Notes: generated from the letters alone by a model not told the origin. A DNA stretch of 64,000 nt from Haloprofundus halophilus (GCF_003439925.1 NZ_QQRR01000002.1:496001-560000); one strand, 5' to 3'; positions 43,931 through 53,364 are shown, counted from the first letter of the stretch. Numbers and translations: made by a program.

Positions 43931-43970
43931 TCGGCAGTTTTATCTCACTGCCGTGTAGCTACGTGAGTCG

Positions 43971-45371
43971 ATGACCGACTCGGAGGCCGGAGGACGAGAG
44001 CGTCGTGACCGGAGACGACGAGGCGGTGAGTACGACGCCGACCTCCGGTCGTACGCGACGAGCGAAGATACGGAGACGAGCGAAGATACGGGGACGAGCG
44101 AAGGTGTAGAAACCGCTAGAACTGACACACCCACCGCAGTGACGACCGACGGCGGGGACCCGCGTCGAGACGACGACTCGTACGGGGATCCGTTCGCCGT
44201 CGGTTCCATCTTCGCGCGCGAGGAACTGCTCCGCGTCGGCTACGTTCCCGACCGGGACCGCATCATCGGCCGCGACGACGAGATTCGCGCGGTCGGGAAG
44301 GCGCTCGGTCCGGCCGTCAGGGGCGGTCCGCCGCGAAACCTCCTCCTCTACGGCAAGACGGGCACCGGAAAGTCGCTCGTCTCCAAGCACATGGCCCGCG
44401 AGGCGGGCGCGCGCGCCGGCGAGAACGGCGTCGACCTCATCTACCAGTACGTCGACTGCTCGAACGACGACACCGAGACGCGGGCGGCCCGCGAACTCGC
44501 GCTCGGCGTGCGCGACACGCTCGAACCGGACCTCTCGATTCCGCGGAAGGGAATCGGCGCGGCCGAGTACTTCAGACACGTCTGGGACCTGCTCGACGAC
44601 CACGACGTGCGCTCGCTCATCGTCATCTTGGACGAGGTGGACAAACTCGACGGCGACGACGACATCCTGATGACGCTCTCGCGCGCCGAGGAGTCGGGTA
44701 AGACCGACTCGTACGTCGGCATCATCGCTATCAGCAACAAGATCCAGTACCGCGAGTCCATGGGCGAGCGGGTCGACTCCTCGCTGCAGGACCGCGAGTT
44801 CGTCTTCCACCCCTACGACGCGACGCAACTGCGGCAGATACTCGAAAACCGGCGCGACGCTTTCCAACCGGACGTGCTCTCGGCGGACGTCATCCCGAAG
44901 GTCGCCGCGCTGGCCGCCCGCGAACACGGCGACGCGCGGAAGGCGATCGACATCCTCCGCTACGCGGGCGCGATAGCCGAAGAGTCCGACAGTGCGCAGG
45001 TGCTCGAAGAGCACATCGACAGCGCGATGGAGCGCGCGGAGGCCGACCGATTCGCCGAACTCGTCTCCGGCAGCACGCCCCACGTGAAGTTCATCCTCGT
45101 CGCGCTCGCGTCGCTGACGATACACCGCGACGAGGAGGAGTTCGCCAAACAGGACATCTACTCGACGTACAAGCGGGTCTGCGCGAACGAGGGCTCCGAC
45201 CCCATCTCGTGGGACCGCGTCTCCCGCCTGCTGAAAGAGCAGTCGTTTCTCGGCATCACCGAGAGTCGCCACACCGGCGGCGGCTACGAGAAGGGAAGTT
45301 ACCGCGTCCACTCGTTGAACCGCGACCCCGAAATCGTACTGAAGGCACTAGACTCGGGCTCTGAACTGTAG
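43971..45371 (+). CDS. cdc6: Orc1/Cdc6-type replication initiator
   Basis: 466 residues. A 70-residue polar leader contains a repeated SEDTETSEDTGTSEG stretch. The AAA+ domain follows: FAREELLRVGYVPDRDRIIG, Walker A GKTGTGKS (128-135), Walker B DEVD (221-224), sensor 1 region IIAISNKIQYRESMGERVDS, and Arg-rich HGDARKAIDIL. A winged helix (about 385-460) ends the protein. It binds ORB repeats and loads the MCM helicase. The start is supported by TTTTATC 27-33 bases upstream; the candidate origin lies directly upstream. Confidence 0.95.
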   Translation: MTDSEAGGRERRDRRRRGGEYDADLRSYATSEDTETSEDTGTSEGVETARTDTPTAVTTDGGDPRRDDDSYGDPFAVGSIFAREELLRVGYVPDRDRIIGRDDEIRAVGKALGPAVRGGPPRNLLLYGKTGTGKSLVSKHMAREAGARAGENGVDLIYQYVDCSNDDTETRAARELALGVRDTLEPDLSIPRKGIGAAEYFRHVWDLLDDHDVRSLIVILDEVDKLDGDDDILMTLSRAEESGKTDSYVGIIAISNKIQYRESMGERVDSSLQDREFVFHPYDATQLRQILENRRDAFQPDVLSADVIPKVAALAAREHGDARKAIDILRYAGAIAEESDSAQVLEEHIDSAMERAEADRFAELVSGSTPHVKFILVALASLTIHRDEEEFAKQDIYSTYKRVCANEGSDPISWDRVSRLLKEQSFLGITESRHTGGGYEKGSYRVHSLNRDPEIVLKALDSGSEL

Positions 45372-45438
45372 TCGGACGCTTCGTCGCTCCCGCACCGAAA
45401 CGAAGCGTGTTGGCGTCGCCGCTCCGTTTCGGTACTGG

Positions 45439-45514
45439 CGCTCTGTTCCAGTACTGGTAGTTTGCCTCGATACTAACGCTCTGTTCCAGTACTGGTAGTT
45501 TGCCTCGGTTCTGA
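45439..45514. repeat. 38-bp tandem duplication containing a perfect palindrome
   Basis: Two adjacent 38-base copies starting CGCTCTGTTCCAGTACTGGT at 45439 and 45477, differing only near their ends. Each includes the ten-base palindrome CCAGTACTGG. They lie in the 286-base spacer between the convergent orc1/cdc6 and reductase genes; related CGCTCTG and TTCCG fragments continue to about 45550. A recent duplication; role unknown. Confidence 0.85.
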
Positions 45515-45657
45515 CGCTTTGTTCCGACGCTCTGCTCCGGTACCGCCGCTTCGCTCCGGCGAACCTCGCGGCGTCGAACGAAACGAGAAAAGAGGGAGCG
45601 AGAAAAGAAGAAACGAGACGAAGAGAAGAATCGGAGGGTCGCTACGGCACTGCTATC

Positions 45658-48600
45658 TCAGCACTCCGACCAGCCGCAGGACTCGCACGTCTTGCAGCCC
45701 TCCGAGAAGTACAGCGTCAGGTTACCGCACTCGGGGCACTCGGGGCTCTCGCCCGCGGCCAAGAGGTCGTCCATCGCGTCCGACTTCGAACCGTCGGAAG
45801 GTGAAACCGACGCGCCGCCGTCCGGTTCGGGAGCCTCTTCGGCGTCCGCTTTCGCGTCGGCGTCCGTCGCCTCTTCTTCGATCTCGGTGAGGCTCTTCTG
45901 CTTGGGGTACGGCTTCTCGATCTCGCCGTCGAGGTAGCGCCGCATCGCCACGCCGATGGCGTCCGGGATGGAGTTAATCTGCTCGCCTTTGTCCCAGGCG
46001 ACCTTCGGACTGCGGATGCCCTGCAGGTCGGCGGCGATCTCGCGCGGGTCGACGCCCGAGCGCAGCGAGTAGCTGATGACTTTCGCCAACGCCTCGGTGA
46101 AGGAGTTGGTGAAGCCGCCGGAGTTACCGATGGTGGCGAACAGCTCGAACGGCTCGCCGTCCTCGTCCTCGTTGATGTTGACGTAGAGCTTCCCGTAGCC
46201 GGTGTCGATTCGCTGGGTGATGCCGTGGAGCACGTCCGGACGCGGACGCTCCTGCGCGTAGGCGCGGCCCTCGCGGGTCGCCTCCACGAACTCCTCGACG
46301 TCCCCGCCGAGGGCCTCGCGGACGCCCTCGTTTTCGAGGAACGCGTCGAGTCCGCCGAACGCCTCCCGAATCTGGTCGGCGATGACCTCCGCGGCTTCGT
46401 CCTCGTCGGCGAACTCCGCGTTGTCGGCGCGCGTCGTCAGCACCTGCTTCGAGCGGGTGCCGTCGCGGTAGACGGTGACGCCCTTCCCGCCGTGGTCGTA
46501 GATGTACCTGTAGACTTCGTCCATATCCTCCTTCGACGCGGAGTTCGGGAAGTTGCAGGTCTTCGAGATGGCGGAGTCGACGCCCTGCTGGCAGGCGCAC
46601 TGAACCGCGGCGTGGTCCTTGCCGGAGAGGTCGGCGGTGACGACGAACAGTTCGGAGATGGCGTCCGGAACCGTCGACAGCGAGTCGACGCCGCCGAACT
46701 CGTTGTTCGCCATCTGCTCTTGCGCCTCGCGTTTGACCTCGTCGACGTCGATGTCGTTGGCCTCCAGCACGCGCAGGAAGTAGTCGTCGAACTCGACGAG
46801 CATCTCGTCGCCCTGCACGTCGTCGGAGACGTTCTTGTAGTAGGCGACGTTGTAGATGGGTTCGCAGCCGCCCGTCGTGTTGCCGACCATCGACGTGGTG
46901 CCCGTCGGGGCGATGGTCGTCGTGTTGTGGTTGCGGACCGAGAAGCCGTCTGCCCACTCGTCGGCGTCGAGGCCCGTGTGGTGCTCGAACCACTGGCGGT
47001 ACTCGGTCGGGTCGGCGTACTTCGAGTCGTCCCAGTCGTCGAACGAACCGCGCTCCTCTGCGAGTTCGTGGCTGGCCCACTTCGACTGGTGGTTCATGTG
47101 GGTCATCAACTGACTCGCGACCTCGTTGCCCGCGTCGGAGCCGTAGCGGATGCCGAGCTGGATGTACAGCTGGGCGAGACCCATGACGCCGAGGCCGATC
47201 TTGCGCATCTCGCGCACCTTCTGCTCGATCTTCTCGACGGGGAAGTCCGACATCGTGACGACGTTCTCGAGGAAGCGCGTCCCGAGGTCGATGCGGCGGT
47301 CGAACTCCTCGAAGTCGATGGCGTCCTGCAAGAAGGCCTCGACGGCCGCCTCGTGGGAGTCGTACTCGTCGAGGTGCTCCTCGGACCAGACGCGCCAGTC
47401 GGGCGCGTCGAGCGACGCCAGCGTCGAGAGGTTGATGTGGCCGAGGTTACACGCCTCGTACTCCTCGAGCGGCTGCTCGCCGCACGGGTTCGTCGCGAGG
47501 ATGCGGTGGTCGGGGTGTTTCTCGACGTCGAAGGAGTGCTGTTTGTTGACGCGTTCGAGGTAGATGATGCCCGGTTCGCCGTTCTCGTGGGCACCGGAGA
47601 CGATGTGGTCCCAGAGTTCGGCGGCCGGAATCGAGAGCACCTCGCCGACTTCGACGTGCTCGCCGAGGCCGAACATCTCGTACAGCTCCTTCGTCTCGGG
47701 CGTGGCGACGTGCGGTTCCTCGGTTCGAGGATTGGTGAAGACGAACTCCTCGTCGTCGTACAGCGCCTCCATGAAGTCGTCGGTGACGCCGACGGAGATG
47801 TTGAAGTTCGAGAGGTGGCCCTCGACGGCGTTGCGGAGGTGTTTGGGAACCCGACCCTCCTCGTCGATGAGCTCGCGCGCCTCGTCGAGCGCGTCGGCGA
47901 ACTTCGTGTGCGTGTAGTCGTCGGGGTCGTTGAGACGGAGCGAGTGCGCCAGCGAGACGTCCTTGTTCTTCGCGTGGATGAACTGGATGACGTCGGGGTG
48001 GCTGACGCGCATGACGCCCATCTGCGCGCCGCGGCGCGCGCCGCCCTGCGCGATGGTCTCGCACATCTGGTCGTACGTCCGCATGAACGTGATGGGGCCG
48101 GAGGCGATGCCGCCGGTGGAGCCGACCGCGTCGCCGTACGGGCGGAGCTTCCAGAACGCGTAGCCCATCCCGCCGCCGGATTGGAACACCTCGGCGGCTT
48201 CCTTCATCGTCTGGTGGATGTCGGTGATGTCGTCGCCCGGCGAGTCGACGAAACACGCCGAGAGCTGCTGGAGCTCGTCGCCGGCGTTCATCAGCGTCGG
48301 CGAGTTCGGGATGAAGGAGAGCTGCTCCATCAGGCTCTGGAACTGCTCGCGCCGAGCTTCGACGGTCGACCGAACCGCCTCGGGGAGTTCGGGAACGACG
48401 GTGTCGTAGGCGAACTTGTTGACGTTGTAGACGGAGAGCGTCGTCTCCGCGTCGCTGTCGGCGGTGACGCCCTTGCCGAACACCTCGGCGGCGAGTTCGT
48501 CGCGGCGCGGGTGGTCCGGCTTCAACTGGTCGGGCGTGACCGTCACCGACTCGCCTGCCCGCTCGGCCTCGTAGACGGCCTCCGCGAGTGCGATGTTCTT

Positions 48601-48783
48601 CGCGACGCGGGCGAACAGCTCCTCCTGCGTCTCGGTGAGGTTGCCGTCGGCGTCCTTGCGGAGATACCGCGCGGGCAGGATGTTGTTGTACGCGTTCGAG
48701 GTCATCCGCGCTTCGAGGGTGTCGCCCTCGGTGCGCTTGACCGGGAGTACGAGTTCGTCCGCGCTCAAGTTGGCGTTACTCAT
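45658..48783 (-). CDS. nrdJ: Adenosylcobalamin-dependent ribonucleotide reductase (class II)
   Basis: 1041 residues, no intein. It reduces ribonucleotides to deoxyribonucleotides using B12. Active-site elements: IPNSPTLMNAGDELQQLSACFV (Cys177), the finger-loop NPCGEQPLEEYEACNLGHIN, and ATNPCGE with Cys and Glu; PTGTTSMVGNTTGGCEPIYN is a further signature. The C-terminal zinc ribbon (SPECPECGNLTLYF, CKTCESCGW) is typical. ATG 48783 gives MSNANLSADELVLPVKRTEG; longer frames are basic and unlikely. No B12 riboswitch is visible upstream. Confidence 0.93.
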   Translation of the reverse strand: MSNANLSADELVLPVKRTEGDTLEARMTSNAYNNILPARYLRKDADGNLTETQEELFARVAKNIALAEAVYEAERAGESVTVTPDQLKPDHPRRDELAAEVFGKGVTADSDAETTLSVYNVNKFAYDTVVPELPEAVRSTVEARREQFQSLMEQLSFIPNSPTLMNAGDELQQLSACFVDSPGDDITDIHQTMKEAAEVFQSGGGMGYAFWKLRPYGDAVGSTGGIASGPITFMRTYDQMCETIAQGGARRGAQMGVMRVSHPDVIQFIHAKNKDVSLAHSLRLNDPDDYTHTKFADALDEARELIDEEGRVPKHLRNAVEGHLSNFNISVGVTDDFMEALYDDEEFVFTNPRTEEPHVATPETKELYEMFGLGEHVEVGEVLSIPAAELWDHIVSGAHENGEPGIIYLERVNKQHSFDVEKHPDHRILATNPCGEQPLEEYEACNLGHINLSTLASLDAPDWRVWSEEHLDEYDSHEAAVEAFLQDAIDFEEFDRRIDLGTRFLENVVTMSDFPVEKIEQKVREMRKIGLGVMGLAQLYIQLGIRYGSDAGNEVASQLMTHMNHQSKWASHELAEERGSFDDWDDSKYADPTEYRQWFEHHTGLDADEWADGFSVRNHNTTTIAPTGTTSMVGNTTGGCEPIYNVAYYKNVSDDVQGDEMLVEFDDYFLRVLEANDIDVDEVKREAQEQMANNEFGGVDSLSTVPDAISELFVVTADLSGKDHAAVQCACQQGVDSAISKTCNFPNSASKEDMDEVYRYIYDHGGKGVTVYRDGTRSKQVLTTRADNAEFADEDEAAEVIADQIREAFGGLDAFLENEGVREALGGDVEEFVEATREGRAYAQERPRPDVLHGITQRIDTGYGKLYVNINEDEDGEPFELFATIGNSGGFTNSFTEALAKVISYSLRSGVDPREIAADLQGIRSPKVAWDKGEQINSIPDAIGVAMRRYLDGEIEKPYPKQKSLTEIEEEATDADAKADAEEAPEPDGGASVSPSDGSKSDAMDDLLAAGESPECPECGNLTLYFSEGCKTCESCGWSEC

Positions 48784-49181
48784 CTGTCGCTCTCTCCTCC
48801 GTTCGTGGGCGTGTAAGTGGCTGCGTATAGGGCATGTTGTCGACTCCGGCTCGTCATCTATGACGGAACGTTTGATACGGCAGTGACCCATTAATGCTTT
48901 CGAAGCCGGGTATTACCAACTAAATGACTTATGTGATATGTGAGTGTTCCGTCGGCTCGACTCGCCTTCACTCGCCTATCGAGTCGGCGACGACATAACG
49001 ATGTGCAGAGTGTGGTGAAAGTGATTATCAGGTGCTTCGAACCACCAGCGGGCGCGGCGATGTCCAGCGGAACAGAAGGGGGGTTTCGGGCGTCGCCTCC
49101 CGCCGTCCGCGGCGAAAACCTGTCGGCTCTCGAATTAGTGTCCGACACAGGCTTATGAGGTCGGAGATGCTATCGAGGTGT
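48784..49181. other. Divergent intergenic region upstream of nrdJ
   Basis: 398 bases between two divergent genes, without a credible gene; a minus-strand frame at 48891-49148 lacks acidic bias. A hairpin-forming pair CGACTCG (48958-48964) and CGAGTCG (48980-48986) is present, and AT-rich stretches around 48890-48945 are candidate promoter elements. No recognised NrdR-type box. Confidence 0.4.
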
Positions 49182-49391
49182 ATGGACGCCCTCCCCGTCG
49201 CCGAACTGCTACTACAGACCGCACTCAGCGAGACGCCGTACGGTTCGCTGTTCGTCGGACTGCTGACGCTCGGCGCGGTCGTCCTCGTCGGCCGCGTCCT
49301 CCTGCATCTCGCGTGGCGACTCGTAACCATCGCAATCGTCGTCGTCGGCTTGCTGGTCGTCGTCTCGATGGTCGCACCGGGACTACTGTAA
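49182..49391 (+). CDS. Small membrane protein of unknown function
   Basis: 69 residues starting MDALPVAELLLQTALSETPY. Two hydrophobic segments (about 22-40 and 45-65) make up most of the protein. Upstream in-frame codons encode Arg-rich sequence and are excluded. It faces trpG tail to tail, 14 bases apart. No motif gives a function. Confidence 0.5.
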   Translation: MDALPVAELLLQTALSETPYGSLFVGLLTLGAVVLVGRVLLHLAWRLVTIAIVVVGLLVVVSMVAPGLL

Positions 49392-49405
49392 GAGCGCTCT
49401 CAGCC

Positions 49406-50041
49406 TCAGTCGGCCGCGGACCGCGGCGCGTCGGCGACGCAGTTCCGCAAGAAGTTCTCGACGACGTCGTGACCGACGGCCGTCAGCACGCTCTCGGGGT
49501 GGAACTGGACGCACTCGATGGGGTGTTCGCGGTGGCGGACGCCCATCACCAACTCCGTCCCCTCGTGGTCGGTCGTCGCCGTGACCTCGAAGCAGTCCGG
49601 CACGTCCGTCGCCACGAGCGAGTGATACCGCCCGGCCGGAAACCCCTGTTCGAGTTCCGCGTAGACGCCTCGCCCGTCGTGGTCGACCGCGAACGCTTTC
49701 CCGTGGACGGGGTCGGGGGCGTGGCCGATCTCGCCGCCGTAGGCGTACACCGCCGCTTCGAGTCCGAGACAGACGCCGAGCGTCGGCACCTCGGGGCTCA
49801 GTTCCCGGAGCACGTCGAGCGTCACGCCGACGTCGCGGTCGTTCTCGGGGTGGCCCGGTCCCGGACTCAGGACGATGGCGTCGGCGCCGACGCCGCGAAC
49901 CTCGTCGAGCGACGCCGTGTTCTTCAGCACCTCCACGTCGACTCTCTCGGAAGTCCCTCCGCGTTCGACCCGCGCCTCCGAGAGGTACTCGACGAGGTTG
50001 TAGGTGAACGAGTCGAAGTTGTCGACGACGAGCGCCTTCAT
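49406..50041 (-). CDS. trpG: Anthranilate synthase component II (glutamine amidotransferase)
   Basis: 211 residues, class I amidotransferase that supplies ammonia to TrpE. MKALVVDNFDSFTYNLVEYL, VLSPGPGHPEND, the nucleophile Cys91 in LGVCLGLEA and the His/Glu pair in VQFHPESVLT are present. The usual CLGHQ is CLGLE here, a variation after the catalytic Cys. Last gene of trpD-F-E-G; overlaps trpE by four bases. Confidence 0.93.
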   Translation of the reverse strand: MKALVVDNFDSFTYNLVEYLSEARVERGGTSERVDVEVLKNTASLDEVRGVGADAIVLSPGPGHPENDRDVGVTLDVLRELSPEVPTLGVCLGLEAAVYAYGGEIGHAPDPVHGKAFAVDHDGRGVYAELEQGFPAGRYHSLVATDVPDCFEVTATTDHEGTELVMGVRHREHPIECVQFHPESVLTAVGHDVVENFLRNCVADAPRSAAD

Positions 50042-51654
50042 CGCGTCGCCTCCGCTGGCGCTTTCTCGTCGTTCGCTCCGCGTTCGATGCGTTCGAGCGC
50101 GTCGAGCACGCCGCCCATCTTCTGTTCGGTCTCCTCGTACTCGGCGGCCGGGTCGCTGTCGGCGACGATGCCCGCTCCCGCCCGAACACGGACCGTGTCC
50201 TCGTCGCCGTCGCGTTCGATAGTCGCCGTCCGGATGACGATGGCCACGTCGGCGTCGCCGGTCCACGAGTAGTAACCGACGCCGCCGCCGTACAGTCCCC
50301 GAGGAGTGGTCTCCAGCGCGTCGATTATCTCCATCGCGCGGACCTTCGGTGCCCCTGAGAGCGTCCCCGCCGGGAACGACGCCCGGGTGGCGTCGAACGC
50401 GTCCGATTCGCCGTCGAGAGTGCCCGAAACGGTCGACTCGATGTGCTGGACGTGGCTGTACTTGAGGACGTTCATGAACTCCTCGACGCGGACGCTGCCG
50501 GCTTCGGAGACGCGGCGCACGTCGTTTCGCGCCAGGTCGACGAGCATCGTGTGCTCGGAGCGCTCCTTGGCGTCGGCGAGCATCTCGCCCGCGAGTCGAC
50601 GGTCCTCGACGGGGCTGTTCCCGCGCGGACAGGTCCCCGCGATGGGGTTCGCGACGACCCGGTCGCCGCGCACCGAGACGAGCGTCTCCGGACTCGCGCC
50701 CACGACGGTTCGGTCGCCGTGGCGGAGCAGGTACATGTACGGCGAGGGGTTCACCTCGCGCAGCGACGCGTAGAGGCCGAGCGGATCGATCTCTCCGCTG
50801 AGCTCTCGGGTTCGGGAGATGACGCCCTGGTAGATGTCGCCGTCGAGGACGTGCTGTTTCGTCTCGCGGACCGCCGCCTCGTACGCCTCCCGCGATTCTG
50901 CCGTCTCGCGGCGCTTCTCGAACCCGCCGTGGTCGGGCGTCTCGGCCCCGGCGAGCTTCTCGCGCAGGCGCGTTGCCTCCGTCTCGAGTTCGTCGTAGAC
51001 CGCCTCGGGGTCGTCGTCGGGGCCGACGACGGGCGTGAAGACGAGCGACACCGAGTCGGTGGCGTGGTCGAAGACGAGCGTCTTCGTTGTCAGGACGAAC
51101 TGCGCGTCGGGCGTCGAAGATTCCTCGGCGCGGGCCGCGGGCCGTTCGACACCGACTTCCTCCAACCAGAGGTCGTAGACGGCGTCGTACGCCAGAAAGC
51201 CGACCAGGCCGCCGTCGAGGCGCTGGCGGGCGGTCCCCTCGCCCTCGTCGAACCCGACGCGTTCGACGTCCGGGAGCGCGCCGCGGAGCGCGTCGAGCAC
51301 GTCGCCGTCGTCGGGCGTGACGTAGTCCGACGCGCGCCCGCCGAGCGACTCGACCGTCGCCCCGTCGGCGTCGACGGTGACGACGGCCTCCGGGTCGTAG
51401 CCGACGAACGAGTAGCGGGCGTGGCGGTCGGTCGCCGTCCCGGGCGAGAACGCCCCGTCGGGGTCGCTCGACGGCGTCTTCTCGGCGCTCTCCAACAGGA
51501 AGCCGTAGTCGTTCTCGTCCGACAGCGCCGCGTACGCCGACAGCGGGGCGGTCGACGGGAGGTCGAGCGTCGCCGTGATTCGGGCCACCGCGGGGCCGTC
51601 GACGCCGTCGAACAGCGACGCGAAGGACGCCCGAGTCCGGTCGAGCGAACTCAC
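50038..51654 (-). CDS. trpE: Anthranilate synthase component I
   Basis: 538 residues, GTG start. It converts chorismate to anthranilate. The N-terminal LLES (53-56) is the tryptophan feedback-binding motif. The chorismate-binding domain contains YEAAVRETKQHVLDGDIYQG, MYLLRHGDRTVVGASPETLV, NPIAGTCPRG, and GAPKVRAMEIIDALETTPRG. GTG at 51654 overlaps the trpF stop (51651-51654), indicating coupled translation. Confidence 0.95.
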   Translation of the reverse strand: MSSLDRTRASFASLFDGVDGPAVARITATLDLPSTAPLSAYAALSDENDYGFLLESAEKTPSSDPDGAFSPGTATDRHARYSFVGYDPEAVVTVDADGATVESLGGRASDYVTPDDGDVLDALRGALPDVERVGFDEGEGTARQRLDGGLVGFLAYDAVYDLWLEEVGVERPAARAEESSTPDAQFVLTTKTLVFDHATDSVSLVFTPVVGPDDDPEAVYDELETEATRLREKLAGAETPDHGGFEKRRETAESREAYEAAVRETKQHVLDGDIYQGVISRTRELSGEIDPLGLYASLREVNPSPYMYLLRHGDRTVVGASPETLVSVRGDRVVANPIAGTCPRGNSPVEDRRLAGEMLADAKERSEHTMLVDLARNDVRRVSEAGSVRVEEFMNVLKYSHVQHIESTVSGTLDGESDAFDATRASFPAGTLSGAPKVRAMEIIDALETTPRGLYGGGVGYYSWTGDADVAIVIRTATIERDGDEDTVRVRAGAGIVADSDPAAEYEETEQKMGGVLDALERIERGANDEKAPAEATR

Positions 51655-52313
51655 GCCGACACCTCCTCGCGGAACGTCGCCGCCTTCGCCCGGTAGACGA
51701 ACTCACGAACCGCGTCGCGGTCCTTGATACCTCCGGCGAGTTCGACACCGCTGGCAGCGTCGACGCCGTACGGGTCGACCGTCTCGACGGCCGCCTCGAC
51801 GTTCTCCGGCGTCAGCCCGCCGGCGAGGACGACCGGCGAGCAGAGCCGCTTCGCGAGTTCGGCGGTCGCCTCCCAGTCGTGAGTCTCGCCGGTTCCGCCC
51901 GCGCCCTCGTCGGTCACCGAATCCAGGAGCACCGCGTCGACGACGGGGTCGAGTTCCCGCGCCCGTTCGGGCTCTTCGGCGTCGACCGCGGTGACGAGCT
52001 TCGTCTCCGCCTCGGCGCGGACGTACTGGAGTTCGTCGACGGTGAACTCGCCGTACAGCTGGAGCACGTCGGGGTCGACCAGACGCGAGAGTTCGACGGC
52101 ACGCTCCGGCGTCTCGGGCATGAGCACGAGGACAGTCGTGACGAACGGCGGCGTGGCGGCGACGAGGTCAGCCGCCGAGGAGGGCGTGACCTCCCGCGGG
52201 CTCTCGACGTCCGACGGGAGTTCGGTGATGACGCCGACGGCGTCGACGCCGGCGTCGGCGGCCACTCGGAGGTCCGCGGCGCGGGTGAAGCCGCAGAGTT
52301 TGACGCGCGTCAT
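51651..52313 (-). CDS. trpF: Phosphoribosylanthranilate isomerase
   Basis: 220 residues, TIM barrel. VKLCGFTRAADLRVAADAGV at the start carries the catalytic Cys; VLQLYGEFTVDEL, PVVLAGGLTPENVEAAVETV and GVDAASGVEL complete the phosphate-binding barrel end. The family usually has LQLHG at the position that reads LQLYG here. Shares one base with the trpD stop and overlaps trpE. Confidence 0.93.
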   Translation of the reverse strand: MTRVKLCGFTRAADLRVAADAGVDAVGVITELPSDVESPREVTPSSAADLVAATPPFVTTVLVLMPETPERAVELSRLVDPDVLQLYGEFTVDELQYVRAEAETKLVTAVDAEEPERARELDPVVDAVLLDSVTDEGAGGTGETHDWEATAELAKRLCSPVVLAGGLTPENVEAAVETVDPYGVDAASGVELAGGIKDRDAVREFVYRAKAATFREEVSA

Positions 52314-53332
52314 CAGTTGCTCCGGGCGGGTTCGGCCGGTGACTCCGTAAGCCGTCGGAGTTTCTCGGCGGCCGCGCCCGAGTCGATAGCCTCGCGCGCT
52401 CTGTCGACGCCGCCTTCGATGCTGTCGGCGAGGCCGGCGACGTAGACGGCCGCGCCCGCGTTCGCGAGGACGATGTCGCGCTTCGCACCGGTCACGTCGC
52501 CTTCGACGATGCCGCGGAGGTCGGCGGCGTTCTCCTGGGGGGTACCGCCGGAGACGGCCGCGATTGGTGCCGAGTCGAGCCCCATCTCCTCGGGCGTGAG
52601 CGCGTACTCGGTGATGTCGTCGCCGTCGACTTCGGCGACGGTCGTCTCGCCGTGGAGCGCGATCTCGTCGAGGCCGTCGCCGTGGACGACGAGCGCCCGC
52701 TCGACGGGCATGTGCGACACCGCGCGTGCGATGATCGGGACGAGGTCGTCATCGTAGACGCCGAGCACCTGCGCGTCGGCCCCTGCGGGGTTCGTCAGCG
52801 GGCCGAGCACGTTGAACAGCGTCCGCATCCCCAGCTCCTTCCGCGGGCCGATGACGGCTTTCATCGCCGGGTGGAACACCGGCGCGAGCATGAACCCGAT
52901 GCCGTCGCGTTCGATGGCGCGTTCGACCGCCGGCGGTTCGGCGTCGATCTCCACACCGGCGACTTCGAGCACGTCGGCGCTCCCCGACGAGGACGACACG
53001 GAGTAGTTCCCGTGTTTGGCGACGGCGACGTCCGCACCGGCCGCGACGATGGCGCTCGTCGTCGAGACGTTGATCGTGTCGTAGTCGTCGCCGCCGGTAC
53101 CGCAGGTGTCGACCAGCGGCGTTCGGTCGGGCGAAATCGTCCGCGCGGCGTCGCGCATCCCCCGCGCGAACCCGGCGATTTCGGCTTCCGTCTCGCCTTT
53201 CGCTCTCAGTGCGGCCAGCAGCGCACCGATCTGTGCCTCCGTTGCACCCTCGAAAACCGCGCTGGCGGCTCCGTGGGCCTCCTCGACACTCAGGCTCTCC
53301 CCCTCCGTGACGCGTTCGATGTATTCCTGCAT
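52313..53332 (-). CDS. trpD: Anthranilate phosphoribosyltransferase
   Basis: 339 residues. It transfers phosphoribose to anthranilate. DTCGTGGDDYDTINVSTTSA (PRPP site), KHGNYSVSSSSGSADVLE, and PVFHPAMKAVIGPRKELGMR with FNVLGPLTNPA are canonical. ATG 53332 gives MQEYIERVTEGESLSVEEAH; a longer frame runs through the operator and promoter and is excluded. First gene of the operon trpD-F-E-G; trpC, trpB and trpA are not in the window. Confidence 0.95.
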   Translation of the reverse strand: MQEYIERVTEGESLSVEEAHGAASAVFEGATEAQIGALLAALRAKGETEAEIAGFARGMRDAARTISPDRTPLVDTCGTGGDDYDTINVSTTSAIVAAGADVAVAKHGNYSVSSSSGSADVLEVAGVEIDAEPPAVERAIERDGIGFMLAPVFHPAMKAVIGPRKELGMRTLFNVLGPLTNPAGADAQVLGVYDDDLVPIIARAVSHMPVERALVVHGDGLDEIALHGETTVAEVDGDDITEYALTPEEMGLDSAPIAAVSGGTPQENAADLRGIVEGDVTGAKRDIVLANAGAAVYVAGLADSIEGGVDRAREAIDSGAAAEKLRRLTESPAEPARSN

Positions 53333-53364
53333 GGTGGACACCAATGTACGTATTCGTGTTGTAG

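Larger units (their letters stand above)
43142..43970. other. Candidate chromosomal replication origin (intergenic)
   Basis: 829 bases with no credible gene, between secY and orc1/cdc6. It holds four copies of TTCACTCGGTNCGRGG: two on the minus strand left of an AT-rich tract, two on the plus strand right of it, G-runs pointing outward. A 14-bp tandem array is also present. Inverted origin recognition boxes with G-strings around an AT-rich unwinding element, next to an orc gene, are the known layout of haloarchaeal origins. Not proven to fire. Confidence 0.7.

Noticed and set aside
45658-48783. Intein in the ribonucleotide reductase
   Set aside because: The protein is 1041 residues with continuous reductase motifs; no intein splice junction motifs interrupt it.
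48784-48960. B12 riboswitch in front of the B12-dependent reductase
   Set aside because: No B12-box-like conserved sequence or suitable set of stems was found; only one short hairpin is present.
48891-49148. 85-codon minus-strand frame upstream of nrdJ
   Set aside because: Its composition is unlike real genes here, it has no motif, and it lies across the probable divergent promoters.
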